37,848 bases of DNA, taken from Candidatus Bathyarchaeota archaeon. Lineage in GTDB: Archaea; Thermoproteota; Bathyarchaeia; 40CM-2-53-6. Shown piece by piece: positions 24,129 through 34,579 of this stretch; the first letter of the stretch is position 1, and each line of letters begins with the position of its first letter. Where the stretch lies: contig VBBR01000169.1 in NCBI GenBank assembly GCA_005881615.1, positions 1 through 37,848 on the forward strand. The letters run 5' to 3'. The position numbers and the translations under genes were made by a program. The notes below the pieces were generated by a model. That model saw only the letters and a list, made by a program, of their open reading frames with translations, did not search any database and was not told the DNA's origin.

Positions 24129-26024
24129 ATGATACTCCGCAAAGCAACAACAGCATACCTACTCATCCTCGCCAGCCTCACACTCATCCCGGTCTCCGTC
24201 TATCTCACAAGTCCAACGGCCCATGCAATGATCCCATTCACATCATACCAAGACCTACAGGAATTCGTTCACACGAGTAGCTGCGCTAGCCCAACCCCGA
24301 GCCTCTACAACCGAGGCGGGCTCACCACCAGTCCTACACCAGCAGGCCTCGCGACCGCCCAATCAAATAGCGGCTCAAGCCAGACTCCCGCTCACTCTGA
24401 GACTAACCAGCAGGTGTCAGGCGTTGACGAGCTTGACACGGTTAAGAACGATGGTCAGTACATCTACACGATAACAAACAACACGGTCGCCATCGTCCAA
24501 GCTTACCCCGCAACGAACGCCGCTCTCGTCTCCAAAGTCACCGTTAACGGGACTTTGCAAGGAATCTTCACCGTTGACAACAGACTCGTCGTTGTAAGCC
24601 AAGAACCGGGATACCCCTATGCGTACTACGGCGGAGGTGCGAAGCCTCCTACATTAGACACTGGTATCGCCAAACCTAGCGGCATTGCAACAATCTACCC
24701 GATTGGATTCTCAGGGACCACTTCGCTGTTCGTCTTCGACATAAACAACCATGCCAGCCCGGTGCTCACGACCAGAGTTGAGGTAAACGGAACCTTAGCT
24801 GGTGCCCGTCTAGTCGGAAACTACGTGTATCTTGTGGCTACACAGCCAGTCTTCTGCTACGGCGAGATCTTGCTCCCAGAGCAGATCATCAATGGTCAAG
24901 TAGTTAGGGCTACGCCTGTGCAAGTCTATCATTCGGACATTATCGACCAAGGCTACAGTTTCACCAGCATCGTTGGGTTTGATGCGACGCAAGGCAGTCC
25001 CAGCACCACTGCCAAGATCTATCTGATCGGAACGACTAGCACGATCTACGTTTCACTCCACGACATCTATCTCACACAGCCGGTATGGAGCCAGAGCCAG
25101 CAGACAATTGTACACCGTATCAGCATCGACGGTCTCGCAATCGCCTACATGGCTACAGGCGCTGTACCCGGACATGTCTTGAACCAGTTCTCCATGGACG
25201 AATACAACGGATACCTGCGCATCGCATCAACCAACTGTTGCAGCCAGAATGGCGGCCCCATGCCACTCGCATACGCGCCAGTCAGCCAGCAAGAGACAAA
25301 CGTGTACGTTCTCGACAAGGGCCTCCACACCACTGGAAGACTCGAGGGACTCTCACCGGGCGAACAGATCTATTCCGCCCGGTTCATGGGTGACAAAGCC
25401 TACCTCGTCACCTACAAACGAACAGACCCCCTCTTCGTCATCGGCCTCCAAGACCCTGCGAAGCCCACCGTGCTCGGCCAGCTCAACGTGACAGGCGTCT
25501 CCGACTATCTACAACCATACGACGAGACACATCTCATCGGAATCGGACAGTCAGGCACGGACGTTGCGTGGGAGAACGCGGTCCGGTTCACAGGTATCAA
25601 GATCAGCCTCTTCAATGTCACAGACCCCAAACAACCAACTGAGACAAGTCGATACCTGATCGGTGGTCCCGGAACCAGCTCGCCTGCAATCACCGACCAC
25701 AAAGCAGTCCTCTTTGACAGGACACTCAACCTCCTCGTGATCCCAGTCGAGGTAACCGCGCAACCACAGAACGCAACGTACTGGTATTCGTACCAGCCTA
25801 TATGGCAAGGAGCCTACGTCTTCAATATCACACCTGACAAAGGCTTCGTCTTTAGGGGCGGAATAACACAACTGCAAAGCGGCCAACTACCAACATGGCA
25901 AGACAACAACCTCTTCATCACCAGAACACTCTACATTGGAAACGTGCTATACACCATCTCAAACAACATGGTGGAAATGAACAGCCTCACAGACCTGTCA
26001 GAACTAGGCTCAGTCGGCCTATAG
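24129..26024 (+). CDS. Secreted beta-propeller domain protein (PF09826-like)
   Basis: Signal peptide; SETNQQVSGVDELDTVKNDGQYIYTITNNTVAIVQAYP and repeated propeller blades. Confidence 0.9.
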   Translation: MILRKATTAYLLILASLTLIPVSVYLTSPTAHAMIPFTSYQDLQEFVHTSSCASPTPSLYNRGGLTTSPTPAGLATAQSNSGSSQTPAHSETNQQVSGVDELDTVKNDGQYIYTITNNTVAIVQAYPATNAALVSKVTVNGTLQGIFTVDNRLVVVSQEPGYPYAYYGGGAKPPTLDTGIAKPSGIATIYPIGFSGTTSLFVFDINNHASPVLTTRVEVNGTLAGARLVGNYVYLVATQPVFCYGEILLPEQIINGQVVRATPVQVYHSDIIDQGYSFTSIVGFDATQGSPSTTAKIYLIGTTSTIYVSLHDIYLTQPVWSQSQQTIVHRISIDGLAIAYMATGAVPGHVLNQFSMDEYNGYLRIASTNCCSQNGGPMPLAYAPVSQQETNVYVLDKGLHTTGRLEGLSPGEQIYSARFMGDKAYLVTYKRTDPLFVIGLQDPAKPTVLGQLNVTGVSDYLQPYDETHLIGIGQSGTDVAWENAVRFTGIKISLFNVTDPKQPTETSRYLIGGPGTSSPAITDHKAVLFDRTLNLLVIPVEVTAQPQNATYWYSYQPIWQGAYVFNITPDKGFVFRGGITQLQSGQLPTWQDNNLFITRTLYIGNVLYTISNNMVEMNSLTDLSELGSVGL

Positions 26025-26039
26025 CATAAAGACCCAAAA

Positions 26040-26065
26040 AACCCTTCCCGTTTTTTTTTCTCTCT
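26040..26065 (+). terminator. T-rich termination tract
   Basis: cccttcccgtttttttttctctc downstream of the beta-propeller gene. Confidence 0.45.
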
Positions 26066-26138
26066 TAGCCAGTTACTGGTCTCACACGGACCAGCCCAGG
26101 CAGCACGGCTTTGAAAATCGAGGACGAGTTCTGAGTTG

Positions 26139-26483
26139 CTAGATGTTCCAGCTTCGTTTCAGGACAGGCTTGATCCGAATATAGGTTCCAGGTCCCATGT
26201 ATCCCGTATGCTTGACGATGTCCGCCTTTCCTTGAAGCTTAATCCCGCGCGGAGCCCAGGGTTTCACAGTCTTGAGATCATCCACAACGAACGAGGCCCG
26301 AGGATTCTCAAGCACGTTCTTGTACTTCATGGTGTTCGTGACGTCCCTGCCGCTGACGTAGATGTATTCGCCGTCAATATCGAAGCTGACCGCGGCGACG
26401 TCGGGCCTTCCAGACTTGGATGCGGTCCCGATCCTAGCTAGTGGCTGAGATTTCAGATAGGTCAATTCCTTCTCGGAAAACAA
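26139..26483 (-). CDS. PPOX-class F420/FMN-dependent split-barrel protein
   Basis: LTYLKSQPLARIGTASKSGRPDVAAVSFDIDGEYIYVSGRDVTNTMKYKNVLENPRASFVVDD. Confidence 0.85.
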   Translation of the reverse strand: MFSEKELTYLKSQPLARIGTASKSGRPDVAAVSFDIDGEYIYVSGRDVTNTMKYKNVLENPRASFVVDDLKTVKPWAPRGIKLQGKADIVKHTGYMGPGTYIRIKPVLKRSWNI

Positions 26484-26627
26484 TCGCTCACGACTCCTTC
26501 AGAGAGGTCCACCTCTGGACTATTTAGCGTGTCTTGGGGGTTAGCCTCGCAGACAAGTGTCTCTCTCGATGGAGTCGATCGGCTCCGCTGAGTGAGCATA
26601 GAAAAAAGGGGGGTTAGTAATGTGTGC

Positions 26628-28439
26628 TTAGAGCTGGCTAACGAGTGGAACGTTTCTTTTCGGCACGAGTCCTCGGCCTCTTACTCGGAAAGGTGGCGGC
26701 CCGCTGAAAGGAAGGGTCTGCAGGAACTGTGGCTTCTGCCGTGCCTGTGTAACGGCTTCAAAGCCGGAGGCGAGCTTGATTAGTGTGGGCTCATTGAATG
26801 CTGTGCCGATGAACGATATTCCGACTGGAACGCCGAAGGTCATACCCGCTGGGACATTGATGATTGGATAGCCTACTATAGCCGCCGGCGAGGACGTTCC
26901 GAAGACGAAGTGGTCGCTATTGATTAGGTCAGTGGGCCAAGCTGGGTTGTCGGTCCCGGCGATTAGTGCGTCAAGGTTGTTGTTGTCTAGTAGTTGGTCT
27001 ATTCCCTCCGTCGCTCCGATCTTCTGGTCGATGGCTAGCGAGTCGTTGTACGACAAGCCGAGTGGTTGTATGGCGTTCGGGTCCGAGCTGAACGTGTTTG
27101 CCAGATCGAATATTTCCTGTGCAAAGAAGGGCATCTCTTGGTTGGCATTGGCGTTGTTGAAGTCGATTAGGGCCTGGAGTGTTGGGCTGGAAATTGGCAT
27201 GCCTGTTCGGGTGTTGAGATAGTTTGCTATGTCTGTCTTGAAATCGAACAGTAGCACGGTAAACTCTGCTGTGCCGCTATTGATGTCGGCGAGGTGCGGG
27301 AAGGACACCGGGTCCACTAAGCTCGCGCCTGCATTCTGAATTGCCGCAACCGCCGAGTCGAAGATCGCGTCTGCATGTGGGCTGAATCCTTCGAAGTCTC
27401 TAACAACTCCTATTCTGGCGCCTTTGAGGCCTTTGGAGTTCAAGAAGGCTCTATAGTCGACTGGCGGAGCAGGCCTCGGTTGGCCAAGCTTGCCGAGCGG
27501 GCTAGTGCTGGTAGCAGGATCGCGCGGGTCAGGAGTCCTCTGCACGATAGCTGTCAATACGGTTGCCGCGTCTGCAACTGTTCGAGCGTGGGGGCCAACT
27601 GTATCCTGGGTATGCGAGATGGGAATTACGCCGGCTCGACTAACAAGGCCAACAGTTGGTTTGATGCCTACGACTCCGTTAGCGTTCGCTGGGCAGACGA
27701 TGCTGCCATCAGTCTCAGTGCCTATGGAAACCGTGGTCAAGTTGCCAGAAGTTGCTGCTCCGGACCCAGAACTGGAGCCACACGGGTTGCGGTCAATCGC
27801 GTAGGGGTTGTTGCACTGGCCGCCGCGTCCTGACCAGCCGCTGGAGGAGAAGAACGAGCGGAAGTTGGCCCACTCGCTCAAATTGGTTTTGCCTAAGATT
27901 ATTGCACCGGCGGCACGAAGATGTGCGGCGATTGTTGAATCCTGAAGGGCGGGCGTCCCGACCAGGGCTAGTGAGCCTGCTGCCGTCTGCATTTGGTCGT
28001 GGGTGTCGATGTTATCCTTCAAGAGGATAGGTATGCCGTGGAGTATGCCAGTGAAGGGCGGGGTTTGTGCATCGAGCTGATGGGCTATTGTCAATGCGTC
28101 TGGGTTCAGTTGAAGAAGCGAGTTGAGCCTCGGGCCGCTCTGGTCGAGAGCACTAATCCGATTCTCGTACATGTTCACGACGGAGGTTGCGGTCAATGTT
28201 CCGGCCGCATATTGTGCTTCAAGTTGCGCTATGGTAACCTCCTCGATGCCGGGGCTTGGCGGGCTCTGAGGTAACAGAACGGGTGTTGTTGCAGGTGAAG
28301 GGAGGGACGGGATTTTCCCCAGCAAGCCGCTGGCTCCAGCTACAGCTGCCACACCGGCCCCGTACTTGAGAAAGTCTCGCCTTGAAACCCTTCTCCTCGT
28401 CACTGTCTCGTGATTGCTGTTTTCGGTTTCGTCGGTCAA
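26628..28439 (-). CDS. Tat-exported amidase (amidase signature family)
   Basis: RRRVSRRDFLKYGAGVAAVAGASG Tat signal; ILLKDNI, NPCGSSSGSGAATSGNLTTVSIGTETDGSIVCPA (Lys, cis-Ser, Ser). Confidence 0.95.
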   Translation of the reverse strand: MTDETENSNHETVTRRRVSRRDFLKYGAGVAAVAGASGLLGKIPSLPSPATTPVLLPQSPPSPGIEEVTIAQLEAQYAAGTLTATSVVNMYENRISALDQSGPRLNSLLQLNPDALTIAHQLDAQTPPFTGILHGIPILLKDNIDTHDQMQTAAGSLALVGTPALQDSTIAAHLRAAGAIILGKTNLSEWANFRSFFSSSGWSGRGGQCNNPYAIDRNPCGSSSGSGAATSGNLTTVSIGTETDGSIVCPANANGVVGIKPTVGLVSRAGVIPISHTQDTVGPHARTVADAATVLTAIVQRTPDPRDPATSTSPLGKLGQPRPAPPVDYRAFLNSKGLKGARIGVVRDFEGFSPHADAIFDSAVAAIQNAGASLVDPVSFPHLADINSGTAEFTVLLFDFKTDIANYLNTRTGMPISSPTLQALIDFNNANANQEMPFFAQEIFDLANTFSSDPNAIQPLGLSYNDSLAIDQKIGATEGIDQLLDNNNLDALIAGTDNPAWPTDLINSDHFVFGTSSPAAIVGYPIINVPAGMTFGVPVGISFIGTAFNEPTLIKLASGFEAVTQARQKPQFLQTLPFSGPPPFRVRGRGLVPKRNVPLVSQL

Positions 28440-28640
28440 TATTTCATTCTCCTAGAAAGACCGTAGAGGGGTAGTAGCTTGGCGAAGAATTTTTAACAGT
28501 TTCGGGCCCGCTTCTGTACAAGATATAAGGCGCCAACCGTAGCCTGAAGTTTCAGACTGAAATTAGGCATGATATGGTGTCGGTCAGCCCTATGCAACCA
28601 ATATTGTGACCTGCATCCGACAGACCTGAGAGTCCCGGAT

Positions 28641-29522
28641 TCACTTCTGGAACTCTGCCATGCTGCTCTGCAAAGGTCCAGGTTCCTTAGACAACTCTTT
28701 CCAGTCAAGTTCGGCTAGCCCTGCGAGTCGTCGGAACTCGTTCACTGACCCCGGCCCGAAACCTGCGAAATGATTGTTGAAGAAGATGAAGCCCTGCTTG
28801 AACAGGTTAGACTTCTCCTCTAGAGCGGTGTACCATTTCCGCATCACTTCGCCCTGATCCCGTTGCTTCCCACCAAAGTTGGTAATCGACCGATCGCCCA
28901 CCATCCGGAGATAAGCCACGTCAGACGTGGCCTCGGGCGGAGTGGACGCGTACTGGTTTTCCGACCAGGCAAGACTGACATTGTTTGTCTCAAGCAGCTT
29001 GTAGATGTCAGGTTTGAACCATGATTTGTTGCGAAATTCTATGGCGTGCACGTATTTCTTGTCCGTCTGTCCGAGGAATGTCTCGAGCGCCTCTTTGTCC
29101 TTCTTGTAGCTGAACGACGGTGGAAGCTGGATTACCAAGGCTCCAAGCTTCTCCCGGAGTTCTGACATAGCCTTGTAAAACCGTTCGAGCTGTGCCTGAC
29201 TGTCTCGCAGTTTCAGCTCGTGCGTGATCTTCTTCGGAAACTTCGCCGTGAAAAGAAAACCGTCAGGAGTCACACGTTTCCAATTGGACACCATAAAGGG
29301 CGAAGGCGTCCGGTAGTAACTCGAATCAATTTCGACGGTGTTGAAAACTTGTGAATACATCCGAAGATAATCAGCAGGCTTAGTGTCCCTAGGATAGAAG
29401 GGCCCGACCCAATCCTGATAGGACCACCCGCTGCACCCGATTCTCAGCTTCTTTGCATCAAAAGACAAAGGGCCCAGATAGCACTCTAGCCGCTTGTTAA
29501 AAGGGCTCTTGACCGAAAGCAC
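28641..29522 (-). CDS. DUF72 family protein
   Basis: LRIGCSGWSYQDWVGPFYPRDTKPADYLRMYSQVFNTVEIDSSYYRTP; YVHAIEFRNKSW; YLRMVGDR; FFNNHFAG. Confidence 0.93.
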   Translation of the reverse strand: MLSVKSPFNKRLECYLGPLSFDAKKLRIGCSGWSYQDWVGPFYPRDTKPADYLRMYSQVFNTVEIDSSYYRTPSPFMVSNWKRVTPDGFLFTAKFPKKITHELKLRDSQAQLERFYKAMSELREKLGALVIQLPPSFSYKKDKEALETFLGQTDKKYVHAIEFRNKSWFKPDIYKLLETNNVSLAWSENQYASTPPEATSDVAYLRMVGDRSITNFGGKQRDQGEVMRKWYTALEEKSNLFKQGFIFFNNHFAGFGPGSVNEFRRLAGLAELDWKELSKEPGPLQSSMAEFQK

Positions 29523-30347
29523 CTAGAACATAGGTGTGTTAGAGAAGACGATACCCTGCTGCGTGATCTGGTAGAAGTATCCCCGTGAAGGCGTGGGGTT
29601 ACGACCGATTCTCAACACCTTTAACGTGCCCCCCTTCAACAAGACCTCTCCCTGTCGTTTCCTCATCTCGATCACCCCATCCGCCAGGTTCGCGGTCGCG
29701 TTTTCCACGTTCACATCGACAACCTCCGTGTGCAAGACCGAGATTGTTACCGCACGCGCGATTTGCGTTGCAAAACGCATGACCTGAACATACTGGTAGA
29801 CACGCCTCGCTTCTGCTAGCAGGAAAAATGGGGTGATAGAGTCCATCACGATCACCTTGGGTCCAACGCTAGGCTTCATTGCAAAGCTCCTGCCTAGAGC
29901 GAGGAGGTCCTGAAACCTCAATGTCTCCTCCAGGATATCACCCGGGTCCATCTTGGGAAGAGACTCAGCAAGCTTCTGAGCCCCCAGTGAGAACATGTCG
30001 ACAAACTCGAGACGTCCTTCATCTTCGATCTTCGTTACTGCGATGTGATGGTCCTCAAGGCCTAGCTTCACCACATCAGCGGGATCGTCTATGCAGTAGT
30101 AGAGAAGTTGGCATCCCTGCCGGAGGAAATTCGCGACTAGCTCTCGGACGAGAGCGGATTTGCCGCTTCCTATCGGACCCATTAAAGCGACACTGGACGG
30201 CCGAGGGAAACCTCCTCCGCTGACCTTGTCAAGAATAGGAATGCCTGTCGGCTGCACTGCCTCTATTCTGTGATCAACTGGGGACGGTTTCAACGGTCGC
30301 TGTTTTCCGTGTCCACCAGACAAGTGCTCTAGTTCGAAAGGGGCCAT
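29523..30347 (-). CDS. KaiC/RecA-superfamily ATPase
   Basis: GIPILDKVSGGGFPRPSSVALMGPIGSGKSALVRELVANFLRQG, PKVIVMDSITPFFLL. Confidence 0.85.
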   Translation of the reverse strand: MAPFELEHLSGGHGKQRPLKPSPVDHRIEAVQPTGIPILDKVSGGGFPRPSSVALMGPIGSGKSALVRELVANFLRQGCQLLYYCIDDPADVVKLGLEDHHIAVTKIEDEGRLEFVDMFSLGAQKLAESLPKMDPGDILEETLRFQDLLALGRSFAMKPSVGPKVIVMDSITPFFLLAEARRVYQYVQVMRFATQIARAVTISVLHTEVVDVNVENATANLADGVIEMRKRQGEVLLKGGTLKVLRIGRNPTPSRGYFYQITQQGIVFSNTPMF

Positions 30348-30379
30348 GTAACTTGGACCTGTATCCTAAAGTGACAATA

Positions 30380-31027
30380 TCACTTGCTCGACCGGAGCTT
30401 GGCCAAGCTTAGAACGAATGTCCCGCAGAAAATTCCCAGAAAAACTCCGCCGAGGACATCACTCGGGAAGTGCAATCCCAAGATTACCATCGAGACGCCT
30501 GTTGAGATCGCGAGGACAATGAAGGGAATACGCCAAGCGGGATACCTTGACCATATCACCGTGGCGACCGTAAAGGCGTTTGTGGTGTGTCCGGAAGGGA
30601 ATCCCGGATTGGTTGGAAGTTCACCACGCGCACTGATTCCGAGTGAAGGCACCTGAAAGGGTCTTGGAAGGTTGAAAACCGTTTTCAACACGTCCGTAAG
30701 AGCCATTGCAGTAACCATCGCCACGGCCAGTATGAGCGAGCTGGTCCATTCATTACTGTCTTTGCGGAAGACATAGAGCCAGAAAACCAGTGAGACCCAG
30801 ATGAGATCACCCACTGTCGCTATTCCATAGATTAGAGGTACAAGGGTATTACCGGATATGAGATTGTAGATGGTAATAGAGAGGTAGGTGTCTGTTGATG
30901 TTCCGAGAATCCGCAGACCAAATGCAAGGACGAATCCTACGATGCAAACTAGGATTGTTCGTTCTGCGGCCCTCAGGCTCTTTGCCCAGGATCTTAGGTC
31001 CAGCCCTGCTCTTCCTAGTAGAGACAT
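30380..31027 (-). CDS. PAP2 superfamily phosphatase
   Basis: KTVFNLPRPFQ, NPGFPSGHTTNAF, LGLHFPSDVLGGVFLG. Confidence 0.93.
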   Translation of the reverse strand: MSLLGRAGLDLRSWAKSLRAAERTILVCIVGFVLAFGLRILGTSTDTYLSITIYNLISGNTLVPLIYGIATVGDLIWVSLVFWLYVFRKDSNEWTSSLILAVAMVTAMALTDVLKTVFNLPRPFQVPSLGISARGELPTNPGFPSGHTTNAFTVATVIWSRYPAWRIPFIVLAISTGVSMVILGLHFPSDVLGGVFLGIFCGTFVLSLAKLRSSK

Positions 31028-31115
31028 CTGGAAAGGCCTGGTTGTTCAGTTATCATAATGCGAATGGTTTGAGCCCTCACTTTTATTAGCACCGCACGGG
31101 CGGTCTCGTTCTCCC

Positions 31116-32012
31116 ATGCTCATACTAGGCGGCTCGGCAAGCCAACCGCTCGCGGAGAAAGTCGCAAAGGAACTCGGCCAAGAAGCTGGGCAGTTGGAAA
31201 TCAAACGTTTTCCTGACGGCGAAAAATATCTCCGAATTCATGGTGACGTCAAGGACCAGGACATCGTAGCGATTCAGTCTCTCTATCGGACACCTGATGA
31301 GTACATATTCGAACTTCTTCTGCTGATCGATACGCTCAGAGACATGGGAGCCCACTCTATCACCGTCGTAGCCCCATACCTCGCCTACGCTCGGCAAGAC
31401 TCACGATTCTATCCGGGGGAAGCAGTCAGCTCCGCATCGGTAGCTAGGCTTCTAGAAGCTGCGGGAACAACATCGTTCCTTACAATTGACTGCCACCTTC
31501 ACAGGCTGGGAGATGTTGCGAAGGTCTTCAAGATCCCGGCCCGCAACCTCACCGCAATGCATGAGCTAGGAAAGTACGCACTAGATCATTTCAAACCACA
31601 CAACCCTATCGTGATCGGGCCCGATGAGGAGGCTGGCCAGTGGGCTGCAGTTGTGGCGAAGGAGCTGGACGCTGAGCATACGACGTTTCGGAAAGTACGA
31701 GTTCGAAAAGAGGGCATGACTGCATCGAAGGTTGAGGTTGACACGGGAGACGTGGACTTGAGGGGCCGAGACGCTATCTTCGCTGACGACATCATCAGCA
31801 CCGGTGGAACTATAGCGGAGGCGGCGAAGGCTTGCAAGAAAAAGGGGGCAAGACGTGTCTTCGTACTCTGTACCCATCCCGTTCTCGCGAACGGTGCGCT
31901 AGACCGTATCAAGAGAGCTGGAGCAGTGAAAGTGATTGGCACTGATACGATGCCCAGCCCGATAAGCAAGGTGTCGGTGGCGCCTGTTATCGCTGCCGCG
32001 TTGAAGAGCTAA
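31116..32012 (+). CDS. prs: Ribose-phosphate pyrophosphokinase
   Basis: VKDQDIVAIQSLYRTPDEYIFELLLLIDTLRDMGAHSITVVAPYLAYARQDSRFYPGEAVSS; RDAIFADDIISTGGTIAEAA. Confidence 0.96.
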   Translation: MLILGGSASQPLAEKVAKELGQEAGQLEIKRFPDGEKYLRIHGDVKDQDIVAIQSLYRTPDEYIFELLLLIDTLRDMGAHSITVVAPYLAYARQDSRFYPGEAVSSASVARLLEAAGTTSFLTIDCHLHRLGDVAKVFKIPARNLTAMHELGKYALDHFKPHNPIVIGPDEEAGQWAAVVAKELDAEHTTFRKVRVRKEGMTASKVEVDTGDVDLRGRDAIFADDIISTGGTIAEAAKACKKKGARRVFVLCTHPVLANGALDRIKRAGAVKVIGTDTMPSPISKVSVAPVIAAALKS

Positions 32013-32074
32013 AAGCACATTTCCACCTGCGATGACGGTGGCATTGTCCGCTCTGACTGGGAGAAAGGCGTAGT

Positions 32075-33022
32075 TTGCCGCCGGATCTCGTTGTTACAGG
32101 AGCTCTAAACTGGGATGTCAACCTCTTCGTCAAGCGGCTTCCCCGGCCCGGCGAAGAGGTGGTCGTGGAGAAAGTTGACCGGGTTCCAGGAGGAAAAGGT
32201 GGGAATGTCTCGGTTGCAGCCTCTCGAATCCTCGGCCAGAGAAAAGTGGCCTTGTTGGCGTGTGTAGGGAAGGATGAGATCGGCAAGAAACAAGTCTCGA
32301 TTCTCAAACAGGATGGCGTGGACACGTCTGCGGTCCAGACATTGACCAAGCTTGAGTCGGGACAGGCTTACATTACAGTTGACGAGAAGGGTAGGAACAA
32401 TATTGAGACACATTTCGGGGCGAATGCCGGGCTGAAGCGGGACCACATTATGCTCCCAGAGGTTCAGAATCTTTTCGGTAATTGCCGGATGATGGTCGTC
32501 ATAGACCCACCGCGACACGTCGCCGGGAGAATCCTCTCGGAAGGACGCCGCCTCCGACGATCCGTCCTCTGGCATCCAGGCGTCTTGACAAGATTCGGAA
32601 TGAAAGAGTTTACCGGCGAAATGGAGGGTTTGGACTATCTGGTATTGAACGAGCATGAGGCGCTGGCGTTTTCCGGTACACGCAGTCTTGCAGAATCAGT
32701 CGCTGCATTCAACAAGGTCGCGCCGAAAATGAGGGTTATCGTCACGTTAGGAGGCAAGGGGTTCGCGTTTTATGATAAGGAGAAACAGTTGAAGATGAAA
32801 AGCGTCAACCAAGCAAAAATGGGACGGAAGATCGTCAACACGACCGGTTGCGGCGACGCATTCGTCGGAGCCTTTGCAGCCTACAAGGTACTGGGCCTTA
32901 CTGACATCGAGGCGCTTAAGCATGGAAACATGGCAGCAGCGCTAAAGGCTGGTAGGCCGGAGACTAGAGGAAGCCCGACCCGGAAAGAGCTTGAAGAGTT
33001 CTACCAGAAATACTCGGCCTGA
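32075..33022 (+). CDS. PfkB family carbohydrate/nucleoside kinase
   Basis: TTG start; DLVVTGALNWDVNLFVKRLPRPGEEV...PGGKGGNVSVAASRILG; NTTGCGDAFVGAFAAYKV. Confidence 0.92.
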   Translation: MPPDLVVTGALNWDVNLFVKRLPRPGEEVVVEKVDRVPGGKGGNVSVAASRILGQRKVALLACVGKDEIGKKQVSILKQDGVDTSAVQTLTKLESGQAYITVDEKGRNNIETHFGANAGLKRDHIMLPEVQNLFGNCRMMVVIDPPRHVAGRILSEGRRLRRSVLWHPGVLTRFGMKEFTGEMEGLDYLVLNEHEALAFSGTRSLAESVAAFNKVAPKMRVIVTLGGKGFAFYDKEKQLKMKSVNQAKMGRKIVNTTGCGDAFVGAFAAYKVLGLTDIEALKHGNMAAALKAGRPETRGSPTRKELEEFYQKYSA

Positions 33023-33135
33023 CGCGATTCCATCTCAACTGGTTCTCGATTGTATGGCTGGGTTCTATTAGGATTCTGCAGAGTTCGCTTTAATTGCCGG
33101 ACCTCTAATCCTTCCTCCAACGGGGTTTCGACGAA

Positions 33136-34248
33136 TTGGCAACTACCATCGAGGTCGCGAACTGGGATCAGGCTGTCGCCTGGCTCTTGAAGAATGAGAA
33201 TCCAGGCGTTCGATACTGGACATTCAAGGATATTCTTGGAAGATCCGAGAGCGATGCCGAGGTTGTAGCAACCTTGAATGGGATAGCATCTTGGGGTCCC
33301 GTAGCCGAATATCTGAGAGAACAACACCCAGCGGGTTACTGGGGCGATGGGGAGGATGTGTATTGGCCTAAGTGGAAGGCGACTGTTTGGGCGTTAATGT
33401 TGATGGCTGAGATGGGCGTTCCGGGAACACATTCTTCGATTAGGAAAGGCGGCGAGTATTTTCTACGAGTCATGGACGGACAGGATCGATCGTGGCCTCC
33501 GCCAAAATATCCTGATGAGGATCTGCGAGGTTGGCGTTTGGTCTGGGAGCCCTGTGTAACCGGCAACATGGCACGGACACTCGCAGAGTTTGGATTTGAA
33601 AACGATCCCCGCGTACGCGAGATGTTTGAATGGCTTGTGAAGAACCAGCGTGAGGATGGAGGATGGAACTGCGAGACTGAGAAACGAAATGGTGTTGGGG
33701 TGGTCCACCATAGCTCGTTCATGTCGACGATAGAGCCGTTGTGGGCGTTTTCCTCCTTGGACCCTCAGAAATGGCCGCGTGGCGGGCGGGAAGCGGTGGA
33801 AAAAGGAGTGGAGTTCTTGCTCATGCACCGCCTGTTCAAGAGCGATACATCCGGCAAGGTGATTCTTCCGGAATGGACGCAACTGCATTTTCCGCTATTC
33901 TACTTCTATGACATCCTCCATGGATTGCGAGTTGTAACAGCGCTTGGGTTCGGTGGAGATGATCGGACCGAGGACGCTCGGGAGTTGTTATTGTCGAAAC
34001 GGTTGCCAGACTGGACTTGGCCTATGGAGGCGACATATCTTCGAGCACTAAGGCGGAACTTCGTGAAGGACAAGAAGACTGGACAATGGCATTCCGTGCA
34101 GGAGGAAGGCATCGACATTTCCAATGTCTACAAGAGCGCTGGAAAAGTCGTTGATGTTCCGGACATCTACTCAAGCCTGGGCGAGGTGGGAAAGCCCAAT
34201 CCCTGGGTGACCCTGAACGCTCTTAGAGCGCTGAAAGGCCGCGACTGA
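33136..34248 (+). CDS. Squalene-cyclase/prenyltransferase-like alpha-toroid protein
   Basis: WLVKNQREDGGWNC fits QW motif QxxDGxW; repeated Trp-rich helical pairs. Confidence 0.75.
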   Translation: MATTIEVANWDQAVAWLLKNENPGVRYWTFKDILGRSESDAEVVATLNGIASWGPVAEYLREQHPAGYWGDGEDVYWPKWKATVWALMLMAEMGVPGTHSSIRKGGEYFLRVMDGQDRSWPPPKYPDEDLRGWRLVWEPCVTGNMARTLAEFGFENDPRVREMFEWLVKNQREDGGWNCETEKRNGVGVVHHSSFMSTIEPLWAFSSLDPQKWPRGGREAVEKGVEFLLMHRLFKSDTSGKVILPEWTQLHFPLFYFYDILHGLRVVTALGFGGDDRTEDARELLLSKRLPDWTWPMEATYLRALRRNFVKDKKTGQWHSVQEEGIDISNVYKSAGKVVDVPDIYSSLGEVGKPNPWVTLNALRALKGRD

Positions 34249-34579
34249 GCAGATCCCCACTGGAGGACCGTCTTGAAGCGCCCCCATGAGAATCGGCGGC
34301 TTTCACGAAGGAAGGAACGGTAGGCAGAGGCTGGTAAACGTGGATTCTATGAGTCTTCACGAAGGGCGGGGCCCGGGAAAAACCGACCCCTAAAGAGATA
34401 CAACTGGCGCCGGAAGATTGTCCTCAATGAGATTGCTAGTGCTCATACGTCCGACCGTCAGTTCTTATTGCGAACGGCATTCTCCAGTCGAGTTGAAAAT
34501 CCTAACTGGATCTGCAGTGCAACACGTAATGCAGCGGGCACTACCTTGAAAGATTATGGATTCCACGAATGCAAAATGG

